NCBI GenBank assembly: GCA_015680905.1
Contig: CM027383.1
Location: 86,151,001-86,215,000 of the forward strand
Length of the DNA stretch: 64,000 nt
DNA from: Coptis chinensis
Taxonomy: Eukaryota; Streptophyta; Magnoliopsida; Ranunculales; Ranunculaceae
Direction of reading: 5' to 3'
Program-made: the position numbers and the translations under genes
Shown here: positions 36,664 through 47,677 of the stretch, in pieces
Position numbering within the stretch: position 1 is the first letter of the stretch
Layout: the number at the start of each line of letters is the position of its first letter
Notes under the pieces: generated by a model
Database searches by the model: none
What the model was told of the DNA's origin: nothing
What the model saw: the letters and a program-made list of their open reading frames with translations, nothing else

Positions 36664-37020
36664 GTGCTAATACCAACCCATGCCACCAATAAGTTTTATG
36701 CTAAAACCACGCACTCATTTTTTCCATTCCTTCAATCCAAAACTTATCCATACCCTACATATCTTCCACAACCATCCATTTTCTCACGATCATTCACTTG
36801 GACACCTTTTTGTTCAAAGAAAAAGAAAAAACTTTATGCTCGATTAGGTTCTAGATCCATCAGAATTCACTCCCATTCTACTAAGCAATGGCATAGGAAA
36901 TCTTGGTGCTTAATTCTGTTTGGTGGTGCATTACGTGTTAACTATTTATGGAAAGATCCACAATTATTTAGATTATTGATGTATGGTAAACTGCATGCTA
37001 ATACATATATATCACATTAA
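36664..37020 (+). pseudogene. Conserved C-terminal tail of the element A polyprotein
   Basis: Reads SFFPFLQSKTYPYPTY, SIFSRSFTWTPF, a lysine run, then LGSRSIRIHSHSTKQWHRKS, GGALRVNYLWKDPQLFRLL and NTYISH. Element B has the same tail with conservative changes. I do not recognise a family. It may be a remnant of an Athila region joined to protease by loss of pol, or a part used by the non-autonomous line. The 95 or so C-terminal residues show few frame breaks between the two copies. Confidence 0.6.
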
Positions 37021-38908
37021 GTCTAGGGAATCTGATTTAAAAAGACCCATATAATTTTTTGTAACATACCACCTTTCTGGAGTATAGGCCAAACAAACAT
37101 TTTCAAACTTAAAAAGAGTTTTCCAATTTTGTTTGGGGGTGACGTATTTTGGTATTTTATTTCAAATCTTTTTGCCACCCTTTGCCTGTCATGTTTACTC
37201 CAGTAGAGTTTGTGTTAGTTAGTACGTAACAGTTTAATTGTGCTTTATGTTATCATATCATCTTTATAATATTTCTGTTACAGGTACTGCCAATTTTTGC
37301 CACGTTTCTATGGTAAATTATTTTCTTATCTTTTTACATTTTGAGGACAAAGCGTTCGATTGTTTGGGGGTGGGATAGAAACATTTGCAGATATTAGGCA
37401 CTTTTAGGATGTAAATTACGCACTTTTCTTTATAAAAAAATTAAAAATCATAAATATCGTTTATACTAGGCGCTTAGTGATAATAGTATTGTTCCCTTCT
37501 CAATGATGATATTAGTCTAGAAATCTCACGTAGTACTTGAATTAGGATTTAATTTTTGAAACATAGATTAATATAAAGATAGTAGTTATTGCATCTTTTC
37601 ATGAACATCTTGCATGAGCATCTTTGATTGTACTTGGCAGTATTTTTCTGAGACCTAGGTTAGAGTACTTAATATATATCCTGTGAGCATCTAGCCTAAA
37701 AGCCTCATAAGAGTGAAATATCTGAGTGATGACACAAGGGAGAAGAAAATTTCGAGTAGATAAATCATACATCCACTTGCTTGAACACCACACCATATCC
37801 TAAGCGAAAATTTAGGCCCTCTTTAGATCGATATAGCCAGAAATTCACACCTATATAAAATTTATTATCCGCTAGTCGCCCCACTGAGCCTTTCATTAGC
37901 CTTTTCACAAACCACAAATCCTTTACTCAATAAAACAAAATAAAAAATAAAATCAGCCTACATATCTAGATAAGTCTGAGAAATAGAATGAGTGAAGAAA
38001 AGAAAAGAGAAAAACCTATGTAAACAAAAATTAGTTAGTTGCTTAAAAAAAAGAAAAAAAGAAAAAAGTTTCCATCCAAAGAAAAGAAAGTAAAAATAAA
38101 AATAAAAATTCCAAAAATAGAATAAAAGGAGTCAAAAAGCCAAAATAAAAAGGTTAAGGATAGAAACAAAGTGTAGAAGCAAAAGAACAAGGTTTTCTCT
38201 AGTTACATAATATGAAAACCCTATTTTCTCAGACTTGTCTTTTTGAATATCCATTTCCTTCCTTCTTTACCAATACTTACGCCCCGTATCTTCTAATAAA
38301 GACCTCTAGCTCAATTAGGAATAGATTGGTATGATAGTAAGTGGTTGTTTGATCGACCTCAGCTTCCTTGGATTGTCATTGAGATTGTGAGGAAACGTGT
38401 GCCCACTGAACACTGGAGTTAACAAACTTGAGTGGAGAAGTCAGAGTGTTATGTGTTTTGACACATTCCTTATGAGAACCTACTTAGGCACGCTACCCAA
38501 AAGTTTCAGAAACGGACCTGCCATTGCATTTCATATCATAGTTCATTATATAGTTATTTATCTTAAGTTGATTTGATTATTATGCATGTATTAGTTTAAG
38601 TTATAGAATGATCATTCTTGTTTAAATACTAGTGAGATGTATAGATCATTGAGACATAAATAAGGAAACAATAGTTTTATTTCTTAGTTGTTGTAGTATA
38701 GATGAAGTTTGTGAGTACCTTCACTGGAAAACTCTCACGAGACTATAACTCGTCCACTAGGGAATTCCTAGTGGTTTAAGGCCTTGTTGCATATGGTCAA
38801 TGCAATCGCACTCGGCGAAACGAGATTAGTTAGAACTCCATTTTTAGTCACTTATTCTAATTTCTCATATTTGCTTGAGGACAAGCAAAATGCTATTTGG
38901 GGGTGGTT
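37021..38908 (+). other. 3' non-coding region of element A with repeated polypurine motifs
   Basis: TTTGGGGGTG occurs at about 37132, 37361 and 38895. Only the last abuts the LTR and should act as the polypurine tract. Just before it TTGCTTGAGGACAAGCAA (about 38872-38889) is a perfect hairpin. TTTGAGGACAAAG precedes the motif at 37361. No coding similarity is visible. Confidence 0.7.
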
Positions 38909-40658
38909 TGATAAGAGCCTAAAACTGTAGTTTTAACCCCTTTAACAATATCGCTTTTGACTAATTATGTGATTAATAAGTAAGAGTTAGTACTGCTATC
39001 GTGTTCTTATGTATTTCAGGAATTGGAGTCGAATATGTGCAGAAATGCGCCCCTTTTTTGCTAAGAAGTTCTATGATAAAAGGCCAAGATTCAAGGAGAA
39101 AAAACTTTTTTAAAGCCCGGTCAGAGCTGAAACGTCAAAGTCAACGCGGGTAGAAATAGCGCACAAAAATCAGCAGAACTTTTGAAGGCCGTATCTTTGG
39201 ACTCAAACCTCGGAATTAGGCCTACCATACGTCAAAACGACCTGCTCAGAAAGAGATTTCCAATGGTCTAAGCCTTAACTAAATCAGAGGAGTAAAAGTG
39301 GATATAAAGGCTGTTGAAGGCATTTCCAGCTGAAAACCCCTTTGTGGACTGAAGTAATGAGGTTTTGGGCTTGATTTTCCGGCCCAAAGCATGGCTCCTC
39401 ATCCCATGCACGAATTTGTGGATCTTGTCTCCTCCATATCCAGAGACAAAAGTTTAGCTCTTAAGTTACTTAGTTTTAATTAGCTTTACTTAGTCTAGAT
39501 CCAATAGTTAGTTTTAGATGTAGTTAATTAGCCTCAAATTAGTGTTTAGAACAAGATTTAGTTTTTAGAATCAATAATTAGTTTGTATTTCAAGTTTTAG
39601 TTTATAATTAAATATTTGATTCATAGATTTAGTTTGTCTTAAATTGATAATTAGTTAATTCAATTCAATTCAAGTTATTTTAATCAAGTTTAGTTTAATT
39701 TAATCATGTCTTATTATTATTGTTTATTGTTAATGAACCCAATGAAACTATGCTAAAAACTCCATTATAGGAGTTTTATGAAGTCTATGTGAGGGTTATG
39801 ATTGTTCTTCTTTAGTTTTCTTATTGTCTTATGTTCTTCAAGTTCAAGTTCTATAGTTGTTTAGAGATAGAGATTATAGAAGTTGAACTAGAGAAAGGAA
39901 ACTCCACAAGTCTTAAATTGATAATTAGTTAATTCAATTCAATTCAAGTTATTTTAATCAAGTTTAGTTTAATTTAATCATGTCTTATTATTATTGTTTA
40001 TTGTTAATGAACCCAATGAAACTAGGCTAAAAACTCCATTAAAGGAGTTTTATGAAGTCTATGTGAGGGTTATGATTGTTCTTCTTTAGTTTTCTTATTG
40101 TCTTATGTTCTTCAAGTTCAAGTTCTATAGTTGTCTAGAGATAGAGATTATAGAAGTTGAACTAGAGAAAGGAAACTCCACAAAGAGATTTGTGGAGGAG
40201 AATTTCTCTTATGCTAATCATATCTTAGTACAGAGATTGCTAGGATTGGTTAGGGATCAATAATAAATTATGGATTTTGTTGGTTTACCTTGTGTAGATT
40301 AATAAAGGTTAAGATTAAAACATGATAAACTAGTTAGAATAATCATAGCATCACATAGATGGATTAATCTTTCCTCTATGTTCTTTCAATTCATTAAATT
40401 CACCTTTTAATTGCTTAGTTAAATTAGTTTAATTTATAATTAGTTTTAGTTTAAATAAATCACAACACTACTCTCATTGTTCTCACCATTGTTTCCTTGT
40501 GTTTGATTAATTGAATTCGTTTAAGTCTAGATAGATTAAGAGTGGAACGATTCCGTACTCTATATATTGAATGAATATATATGTGAGAGTATGAAATAAA
40601 TAATTGATACCGTAAGAATAAAGTTAGAGTAATTTAGTTGAGTTTTTACGGGTTATCA
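38909..40658 (+). repeat. 3' LTR of element A with internal 274-bp duplication
   Basis: 1750 bp. The segment 39636-39909 is repeated at 39910-40183, starting GTCTTAAATTGATAATTAG. The two units differ at only a few bases. The extra 405 bp relative to the 5' LTR equals one 274-bp unit plus the 131 bp deleted there. Confidence 0.92.
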
Positions 40659-41690
40659 GGAGGCCAAGTGAATGACCGTGAGAAAATAGATGGTTTTGGA
40701 AAATATGTGGGATGTGGATAAGTTTTAGAAGGATGGAATGGAAAAAATGGTTGGATTCTATGAGGGATTAGTTTATGTGAATGGTGGTCGGGTGGTGTTC
40801 TAGGTAGTGTTTGAGAGGGTGGATCATCACAGTCTCTTAGAAACTCATAGAATTCCTCATCTAGCTTGGTCGCATCCACATAATTATGGTATTCATCTCC
40901 ATCTTTGAGGAATTAATCTATCTCGTGTATTGTGAGATTGACTCCATCTCTCATAGGGTCGGAAGGCAGGGTGGAAAATTCTTTCTCTATTTCATTTATG
41001 ATCAAGGAGTCAAAATTGTGATCTTTGTCTTCTTCCATAAGAGGGGTATCTACTAGTGTGGGGATGAGATCGTTAGAAGCACTAATATGATATACAAAAC
41101 ACTCAATGGACTTCACTTCTCCTTCTACAGGCAAGCCTAGTTGTCCCTGCTTTTGTCTAAACATGTTAACTTCCACAGAAAGATTTCCAAAAGAAATAGT
41201 CATTGGGCCATCCCGACAATTAATTTGGGCATTGGCAGTTGCTAATAAAGGACGCCCTAAGATGATGGGAATATAATCATGAGCAGCTTCTGTGTCAAGA
41301 ATAACAAAGTCGGCTGGGTAGTAAAAATCCTGAACTTTAACGAGAATATTTTCAACTACACCCTTGGGATACTTAATAGAACGATCGGCTAACTGCAAAG
41401 TCATTTTGGTTGGTTGAAGGTTTGTTAGACCTAGTTGTTTATATAAATAAAAAGGGAGTAAGTGAACACTCGCCCCCAGGTCTAATAGAGCAGTTGTTAT
41501 GAAGTAATCTCCCAAGGTGCATTATACAGTAGGACGACCAGGGTCCTTGTACTTAACGATTCCATTATGTTCAGATAAGGAAGGATACTGTTCAGTTAAG
41601 AAGGCTTCATTGGGTATGTTGGTTTTCCTCTTCTTGGTGCACAATTCTTTTAGAAACTTAGTGTGTCCAGGTAGACTTTTTATAGCATCT
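40646..41690 (-). pseudogene. Protease region of element B
   Basis: A 200-residue open piece (41515-40913) starts MGDYFITTALLDLGASVHLL. DLGAS is the aspartic protease active site in the Athila form, and IPIILGRPLLATANAQINC is the second conserved loop. Next comes an acidic linker (EEDKDHNFDSL), then MDATKLDEEFYEFLRDCDDPPSQ and a Pro/Ser-rich stretch ending SIFSRSFTWPP at the junction with element A (true element sequence ends at 40664). Protease cuts Gag. There is no RT after it. The copy has two stops. Confidence 0.85.
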
Positions 41691-43374
41691 AGAAAAGACG
41701 TTTTATAGTCAGATTTTTAAACACTTCCCTAATCTCATCAAAGCTCTCATCTTTTTTAGACATAATTAGTCTATGGGGATACGGTGGTTTATCTCTATAT
41801 TTAGCATAAGGGTCAAAAGTATTATTAGTCATTGCTTTATCTTTAGCCATTTTCCATCTAGGTGTCCATATTGGAACCTCTATAGGTGTAGGATCATCAA
41901 TTTCTATGGTGGTATTCAGTAAAGTTGTGCCTTTTGGTTGTGGTTGGATTGGAACTTCTACAGTTGTAGGGTCTTCAGTTTCTATGACAGTATTTGGTAT
42001 GGTTTCATTTTCAGCTTCTATTTGCGAGCGATCTTTAGGCATAGTTACTTTGTTATCAACTACTCTCCCTGAACGAAGGGTAGTGAGTGCATGTAAGTCC
42101 CCTTGGGTTATATTACCATTATACTGAATATTGTGTATATCGAAGGCGGTGTTTGTTGACTTAGGATTAGGCACTACTTGACCTAGAAACATGCCTGCTT
42201 GGTTATTATTTAGGTTAGGAGACATGTCAATAACCTTTTGGCACAAAGACTGCATCATTTGCATCGTTTGTTGCATCATATTAGAGTTTTGATCATGCTG
42301 ATCTTTCATCAAGTTGGAGTTTTGTTGCATAATTTGATTTTGTTTTTCTAAAAAGGTCACTACTACTTTGTCTGTAGATGGTTGGACTGGAATTAAGGCT
42401 TGTTGAGCGTTCATGTCTTGATGTTGATAGTTCTGGGTCATGGGCACTAAACCTCTATTCTGGTCACCTAAGTATCCTTGCCATTGATGTGGAGTTAACT
42501 GGTTGAAGTTTGATTGTTGTGGTGGTGGTTGTGCATAGACAAGAGGACAATAGAAGTTGGAATGCTCAAGACTAAAACAGACATTACAACAAGTAGAGTT
42601 AATGTTCATGACTGGAGTGGGTTGTTATTGAACAGAGAGGACATCTACCTTTTTAGTGAGGGCATCAATAAGAGTTTTAAGCTCGAGATCATGTTTAACC
42701 TCAAAAGAAGAAGGAGTGGAACGGGAATATTCGTTACCTCCCCAATTGTTGTTCCTCTTAGATTGATCTTCTAAGAATTTATATGCTTCCAAGGCTCCTT
42801 TACTAAGAAAACTACCCCCAGTCATGATATCTAGAACCTCCTTATGATGATGTAAAAGCCCCTTGAAGAAGGCACGAACAAGCGTGTCTTTCGCAAGATT
42901 ATGATGCGGGCATTCAATGAGAAGATCAGTGAAACGATTCCAGGCCTCTGAAAAGGATTCATGAGGATTCTGGCGAAAGAAATGAATCTTTTGAAGCATT
43001 TCATCTGTCTTTAGTGGTGGGAAAAACTGTTCCATGAACAATTGAACAAGATTAGCCCATGAGTCCACCGAGTTTGGCGTTTGGGCAGTTAACCAAGATG
43101 CCGCCTTGTCGGCTAGGGTGAAAGGAAACACCCTAAGTTTAACTTGATCCGGACTTAAACTAGGATGATGAAATGTAGTGAGAACTTGTTCTATCCTACG
43201 CATATGCTGGTAAGGCTTCTCGTGGTCTAAACCATGAAACACCGGTAACAAGTGAAATATATTAGGGGGAATTCAAAAATCCCCCACTAGGTCTGCAAGA
43301 ACGATGCACGACTTAGGGCCATCGTTTAGGGATTTATAAAAATCAGAGAGAGGAGTCTCTTGTTCTTTAGCCAT
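41689..43374 (-). pseudogene. gag of element B
   Basis: Start at 43374 (MAKEQETPLSDFYK-type). Retrotransposon gag domain: YQHMRRIEQVLTTFHHP, LRVFPFTLADKAASWLTAQT, HFFRQNPHESFSEAWNRF and LIECPHHNLAKDTLVRAFFK. A perfect CCHC zinc knuckle, CNVCFSLEHSNFYC (about 42582-42541), is followed by a Met/Gln/Asn-rich stretch (QNQIMQQNSNLMKDQHDQNS) and a Thr/Pro-rich repeat with EDPTTVEVP and DDPTPIEVP. Two breaks are visible: near 43262 (stop before the gag core) and at about 42627 (stop before the knuckle). This is the better preserved gag of the two copies. Confidence 0.88.
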
Positions 43375-43790
43375 TAATGCAGGTGTAGTGTGTGAAATTC
43401 TAGATAGGCGTGTGGTATTTATGTCTACGAAAAACAAGCTTGATTATACTAGAATTAAACTCCTCTGACAGAAGAAACGAGGAGTGAAAAAAGGAGTACC
43501 TGAATGCCTCATTGCTATGCGTTTGAATAACATCTTGTATACACGATCTCAGTGTATTCAAGAAGATGGAAACACTGAATAACTTGAACAAACGAAAGTT
43601 TGAACTAAACTGTGAAATCAGGCTTATTCAGAAGAGGGCGCGGGCACGCTTGGAATTGGCCTATAAAGGGCGCGGGGCACGCTCTTGCTTGACTCGAAGT
43701 CCAGGCACTTGAAGGCGGGGTGCGCTCAAGAATTGCCTATGGAGGGCGCGGGGTGCGCTCTTGCTTGACTCGAAGTCGCTCCAAGATGTT

Positions 43791-44389
43791 ATCAGATCTC
43801 ACACCCTTATAGAGAAGAACACCGAAGTCAACCATGGCAGAAAGTGGAATGAAGAAGTTAAACAAACATTCAAATTTCAACTATCAGCCAAAATAGATCT
43901 ACTACTTTCAAGTTCCATCAACGGTTGTTACTCGATATTAGACAAGCAGGCAAATAAGAGTTCATCAGTCTAACACAACAACTCGCTGGATCAAGAGACT
44001 CTATAAGCCAAAAGGCTCAATATTAATTTGCATCCTCTACTGCCTTCATTAAAGGCCACTACAATGCAGATCCAGACTTTTACAGTATAAAGTTTTAATT
44101 TTTGCTTTTCACTTTTTCTTCCTTTAAATTTTTGTTACTATTTACTTTTGTCCGTAGGCTTTAGCAATGGAAAACATAACAACACACAAGACAATACCAT
44201 CATTACAGAGGAGACGCTACAATATTGTCAACGTAAAGCAAAAGGAAACAACCACAAGATAGACAACAACAATAACGCTGCCACTTGTACAACACAATCA
44301 GATTTAATATAAATTATAACGTATGGACTAAATACAAGACAACAAATAACAAGAACGGAGGAAGATGACACCATCTCGTAGGCACTAAA
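43791..44389. other. Leader-like non-coding region
   Basis: No recognisable coding sequence. The open frame at 43761-43973 has no known motif. Confidence 0.35.
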
Positions 44390-44745
44390 AGTGGGCAGCA
44401 CCAACGAGCAACACTTCTAGTTCTGACCAAAAGTGGGAAGCAATAGTGAGCAACATTTCTGGGCACCAAAAATAGGTAGCACTAGTGAGCAACACTTCTG
44501 GGCAACACTAGTGAGCAACACTTCTGGGTGCCAAAAATGGGTAGCACTAGCAGCAACACTTCTGGGAAGCACTAGTGAGCAATACTTCTGGGAATCACTA
44601 GTGAGCAACACTTTTGGGCACCAAAATTGGGCAACACTAATTAGCAACACTTCTGGGCATCACTAGTGAGCGATACTTTTGGGCACTAAAAGTGGGCAGC
44701 ACTAATGAGCAACACTTCTGGGCAACACTAGCGATAAGAAGAAGA
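44390..44745. repeat. Tandem repeat, about 25-bp core in higher-order units
   Basis: The core CACTAGTGAGCAACACTTCTG recurs about a dozen times with changes, mixed with GGGCACCAAAAATGGGTAG-type segments every two or three copies. Both strands stay open for 77 codons, which follows from the repeat and is not evidence of a gene. Confidence 0.8.
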
Positions 44746-45471
44746 AAACAACTTACCAAATCCTGAAGTTCCGATTAATCAGGCCGCAATGGATCAACTA
44801 GCCGCACTAGATCTGCAAGCTCGACCTTCACATCTCCAAGTGCCATGAAAACCCAGATCTAGACGTACACGGTCGAAGGCTCCAACAGCTCATCCTCAAG
44901 ATCTAGATGCTACAAATGCAAACGAAGTAGATCTATAAAATATGGAGACATAAGATGAAGACGTTATATTAGAAATGATGCGTCAAAGGTTCAGAAGAGA
45001 AAATGAACACAACAACTACTTGCAGAAGCAACTACACAAAGGGAAGCAAATACAAACGGATGACACCGATGCTACTTCTTCCACAACAGCAAGAGCCCCC
45101 AAATAGAGTGAAAATCGAAATGTATTCAACCAAATACATGATAATAATGGCAAATTCCATCGATTAGAACTTATCCCTAAAAATCATCCAAATCACTCAA
45201 GGTTAAGCATACGTTCATCCCATTCGAGGAGGCGATTTAGATCTCTAAATAACAAGGACGATGGGCGTAGCAAGGGTCATAACACAAGGCATAAAGAACA
45301 ACAAAACACGTTATCAGGAAGACATCATACCTCCATGAGATTCCAAAATCATCACGCGTTAATTGCAACATGTCAAGAAGATTAGAAAGATGGACAACAT
45401 CAACCATAAGAGGCGATGTCGGGCAACAAGGTCATGACCCCAGGAACGATTTGCAACACGACCTAAGACAT

Positions 45472-46320
45472 GGTTTAAATGCAGCAAACCACTACAGAAG
45501 GTTTAACAAAGATCAGCCCAAAATGCGGCCACACCGAAGAAACTACTCCCCAATTCGACAGCTTAGCGCGTATTATCGGCATAGGTCTCGCAGTACAAGG
45601 AACCAGTGAAATTTAGAAGTACACAACAACTGGGGGCGACCACACCATGAGATGCAGTATAGCAAAGTTACTCCTCAAGTTGAAAATCAAGATGTCACAG
45701 GAGCAACATTCACAGACCAGCAATCAAACATTATCAAGAAAACAATGAGCAATGCGAGTGTGGTGGAAACTCAATGGAAGGATCTTGCATACAAAATACA
45801 GAACTGGGGGCGACCGTAAGAAATCAACATCAAGAAGTTGTATAATCTGGCATAAAATATTAAAGAACCCCACAAAGACATGGTCAAGAAGTCGTTCTTA
45901 AAGAAAACTGGAGAAATATCGAGAAGTTGGTATTATAATAAAGTTCATGTTTCACCAATACTTTATGTACAACTCAAAACTTGGGGGCGACAAAGTTAAA
46001 CACGATGGTTTAAATACAGAATGTTTACTGAAGACTAGCCTAGAATGCGACCGCATCAAATAAACTACTCCCAACTTCAATAATATAGTTCGTACTATAG
46101 ACTCAGATATCGCAATCCAAACAAACAACGAACTCTAGAAGTAAGCAACAACTGGGGGCAACCACACCATGAGAGAAGCATAACGAAGTTACTCCTCAAG
46201 TCGAAAGTCAAGAAGTTGTAGGAGCAACATTTACAGAACAACAAATCAAAGACATTATCAAGAAAATAATGAGCAATGCAAGTATGGATGAAACTCGATG
46301 GAAAGACCTTGCCATAAACG
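45472..46320 (+). repeat. Imperfect 536-bp tandem duplication in the gag region
   Basis: TGGTTTAAAT at 45472 and 46008 starts two units that share CTACTCCC, TCGCA, ACAACTGGGGGC and CACACCATGAGA blocks in the same order; the second ends near 46320. The motif ACT(T)GGGGGCGAC-like also occurs at 45630, 45802, 45975 and 46152, close to 174 bp apart. Confidence 0.65.
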
Positions 46321-46394
46321 AAGATGTTGTTGGGCAATTTTCTCTGCCAATATAAAATGCAAAATATCATGAAGGGTTCAAACAACCAGATCTT

Positions 46395-47080
46395 CCAAAG
46401 TTTGATGATGCAGGAGGTGACCTAAACGATCATGTCATGCAAAAAATTTCGTTTACATTAAAAGGAGAAGCTCTCTATTGGCTCTCTGGCCTACCAGCTC
46501 GTTCTATCACGTCATTCCAAGAATTAGCAAATCAATTCACAGATTGGTTTAAGCATAATTGGGACCCCCCACAATCAAAGCCCGATTTGTTTACACGAAC
46601 ACATCAGTTCATTAACGTCGAAAAAGATGTTAGAACAAAAGCCTCAAAAGACAAAGATTTTCGGAGTAGAGATTCAAGCGATGGTAAAGGCAAACAGAAG
46701 CAAAGCATTGCGGAAAGGCAATAACAAAAATCAAACTACAAAAAGGTGAACACGGTTTGTGAAGAAATTAAGCTCACTCCATTCAATACCAAATATGCAA
46801 CGATATATGAGAAAATTAAGGGACACAACTTACTTTTCCTCCGATGCCCTTACCTGAAAACACCAAGTCTAGACGTGACAAGAATCTTGGGTGTCACTTC
46901 CACAATAATTTTTGTCATGAAACTGAAGATTGTAGATCCTTCAGGGAAAAGATACAGAAGCTAGTTGAAAATGGGCAGTTAGATGAGTTTTTACTTTCGA
47001 AGGCTGTGAAGCAAAGTTTAGCAATGACGGGCTACAATGTCATACTAGCTGGTCACGTAAAAATCAATGACCTTTCATGA
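46395..47080 (+). pseudogene. gag of a Tat-type element
   Basis: Pieces read PKFDDAGGDLNDHV, then ISFTLKGEALYWLSGLPARS and SFQELANQFTDWF (46437-46560), the retrotransposon gag core in its Tat form. After a break comes CHFHNNFCHETEDCRSFREK and IQKLVENGQLDEFL (46887-46990), the C-terminal CxFHxxxxHxTxxC segment typical of Tat/Ogre gag. The frame ends at 47078-47080. Upstream to 44790 the same strand has broken, Gln/Arg-rich frames that may be the gag N-terminus, but I see no clear motif there. Confidence 0.78.
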
Positions 47081-47109
47081 CAAGCAGTTGATATGAAGGC
47101 TAAACTATA

Positions 47110-47677
47110 CAAAACATATACAAATTCAAAAGTCATAGACTTTGCGTTTACAACACCTCTCTCCATGCACTAAAAAGTCATAGAGTTTGTGTTTACAACA
47201 CCTTTCTCCATGCACTAAAAAAAGTCATGGAGTTTGCATTTGCAACACCTCTCTCCATGCACCAAAAAGTCACAGAGTTTGCGTTTGTAATACCTTACTC
47301 CGCACAGAACCAAAAAGTAGTGGAGCTTGCGTTTTCAACACCTCTCTCCATGCACCAAAAAGTTATGGAGTTTGCATTTGCAACACCTTACTCCGAGCAT
47401 CACTAAGTCATAGAGTTTGCATTTTCAACACCTCTCTCCATGCACCAAAAAGTCGTGGAGTTTGCGTTTTCAACACCTCTCTCCACGCACCAAAAAGTCG
47501 TGAAATTTGCGTTTTTAACACCTCTCTCCACGCACCAAAAAGTCGTGGAATTTGTGTTTTCAACACCTCTCTCCACGTACCAAAAAGTCATAGAGTTTGC
47601 ATTTTTCAACACCTCTCTCCATACACCAAAAAGTCGTGGACTTTGCATTTTCAACACCTCTCTCCATGTAAAAAAAA
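47110..47677. repeat. Tandem repeat of about 46 bp, twelve or so copies
   Basis: The unit is AAAAAGTCATGGAGTTTGCG plus TTTTCAACACCTCTCTCCATGCACC with changes. A variant with CACCTTACTCCG occurs twice. The same repeat resumes at 48545-48680 after the inserted fragment, including a third CACCTTACTCCG copy. Both strands are open over long distances only because the unit contains no stop. Confidence 0.88.

Larger units (their letters stand above)
31410..40658 (+). mobile_element. Athila-type gag-protease retrotransposon A, nested in element B
   Basis: The 5' LTR 31410-32754 and 3' LTR 38909-40658 both run TGATAAGA...GGGTTATCA. The target duplication GGAGG (31405-31409 and 40659-40663) is perfect. 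Primer site, leader, gag, protease, conserved tail and polypurine tract are all present; RT, RNase H and integrase are absent and leave no remnant. It is therefore non-autonomous by structure, and this copy also has stops. The unbroken 5-bp duplication shows that it moved into element B as a unit. Confidence 0.92.
27967..43790 (-). mobile_element. Athila-type gag-protease retrotransposon B, split by element A
   Basis: Left LTR at 27967-29299, internal 3' region 29300-31409, interruption by element A (31410-40658), then the rest of the coding region and the leader up to about 43790. The 5' LTR and primer site are missing; similarity to element A's leader ends near 43790. Gag and protease are present, with no RT, RNase H or integrase. 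Element A relatives share each of these parts in the same order. Confidence 0.85.

Noticed and set aside
36622-38908. Envelope-like gene of an Athila element
   Set aside because: Beyond the short conserved tail ending at 37020 there is no open frame or membrane segment in either copy.
44417-44666. Open frames of 77 codons on both strands
   Set aside because: They run through a 25-bp tandem repeat without stops; no motif, and both strands being open is explained by the repeat.
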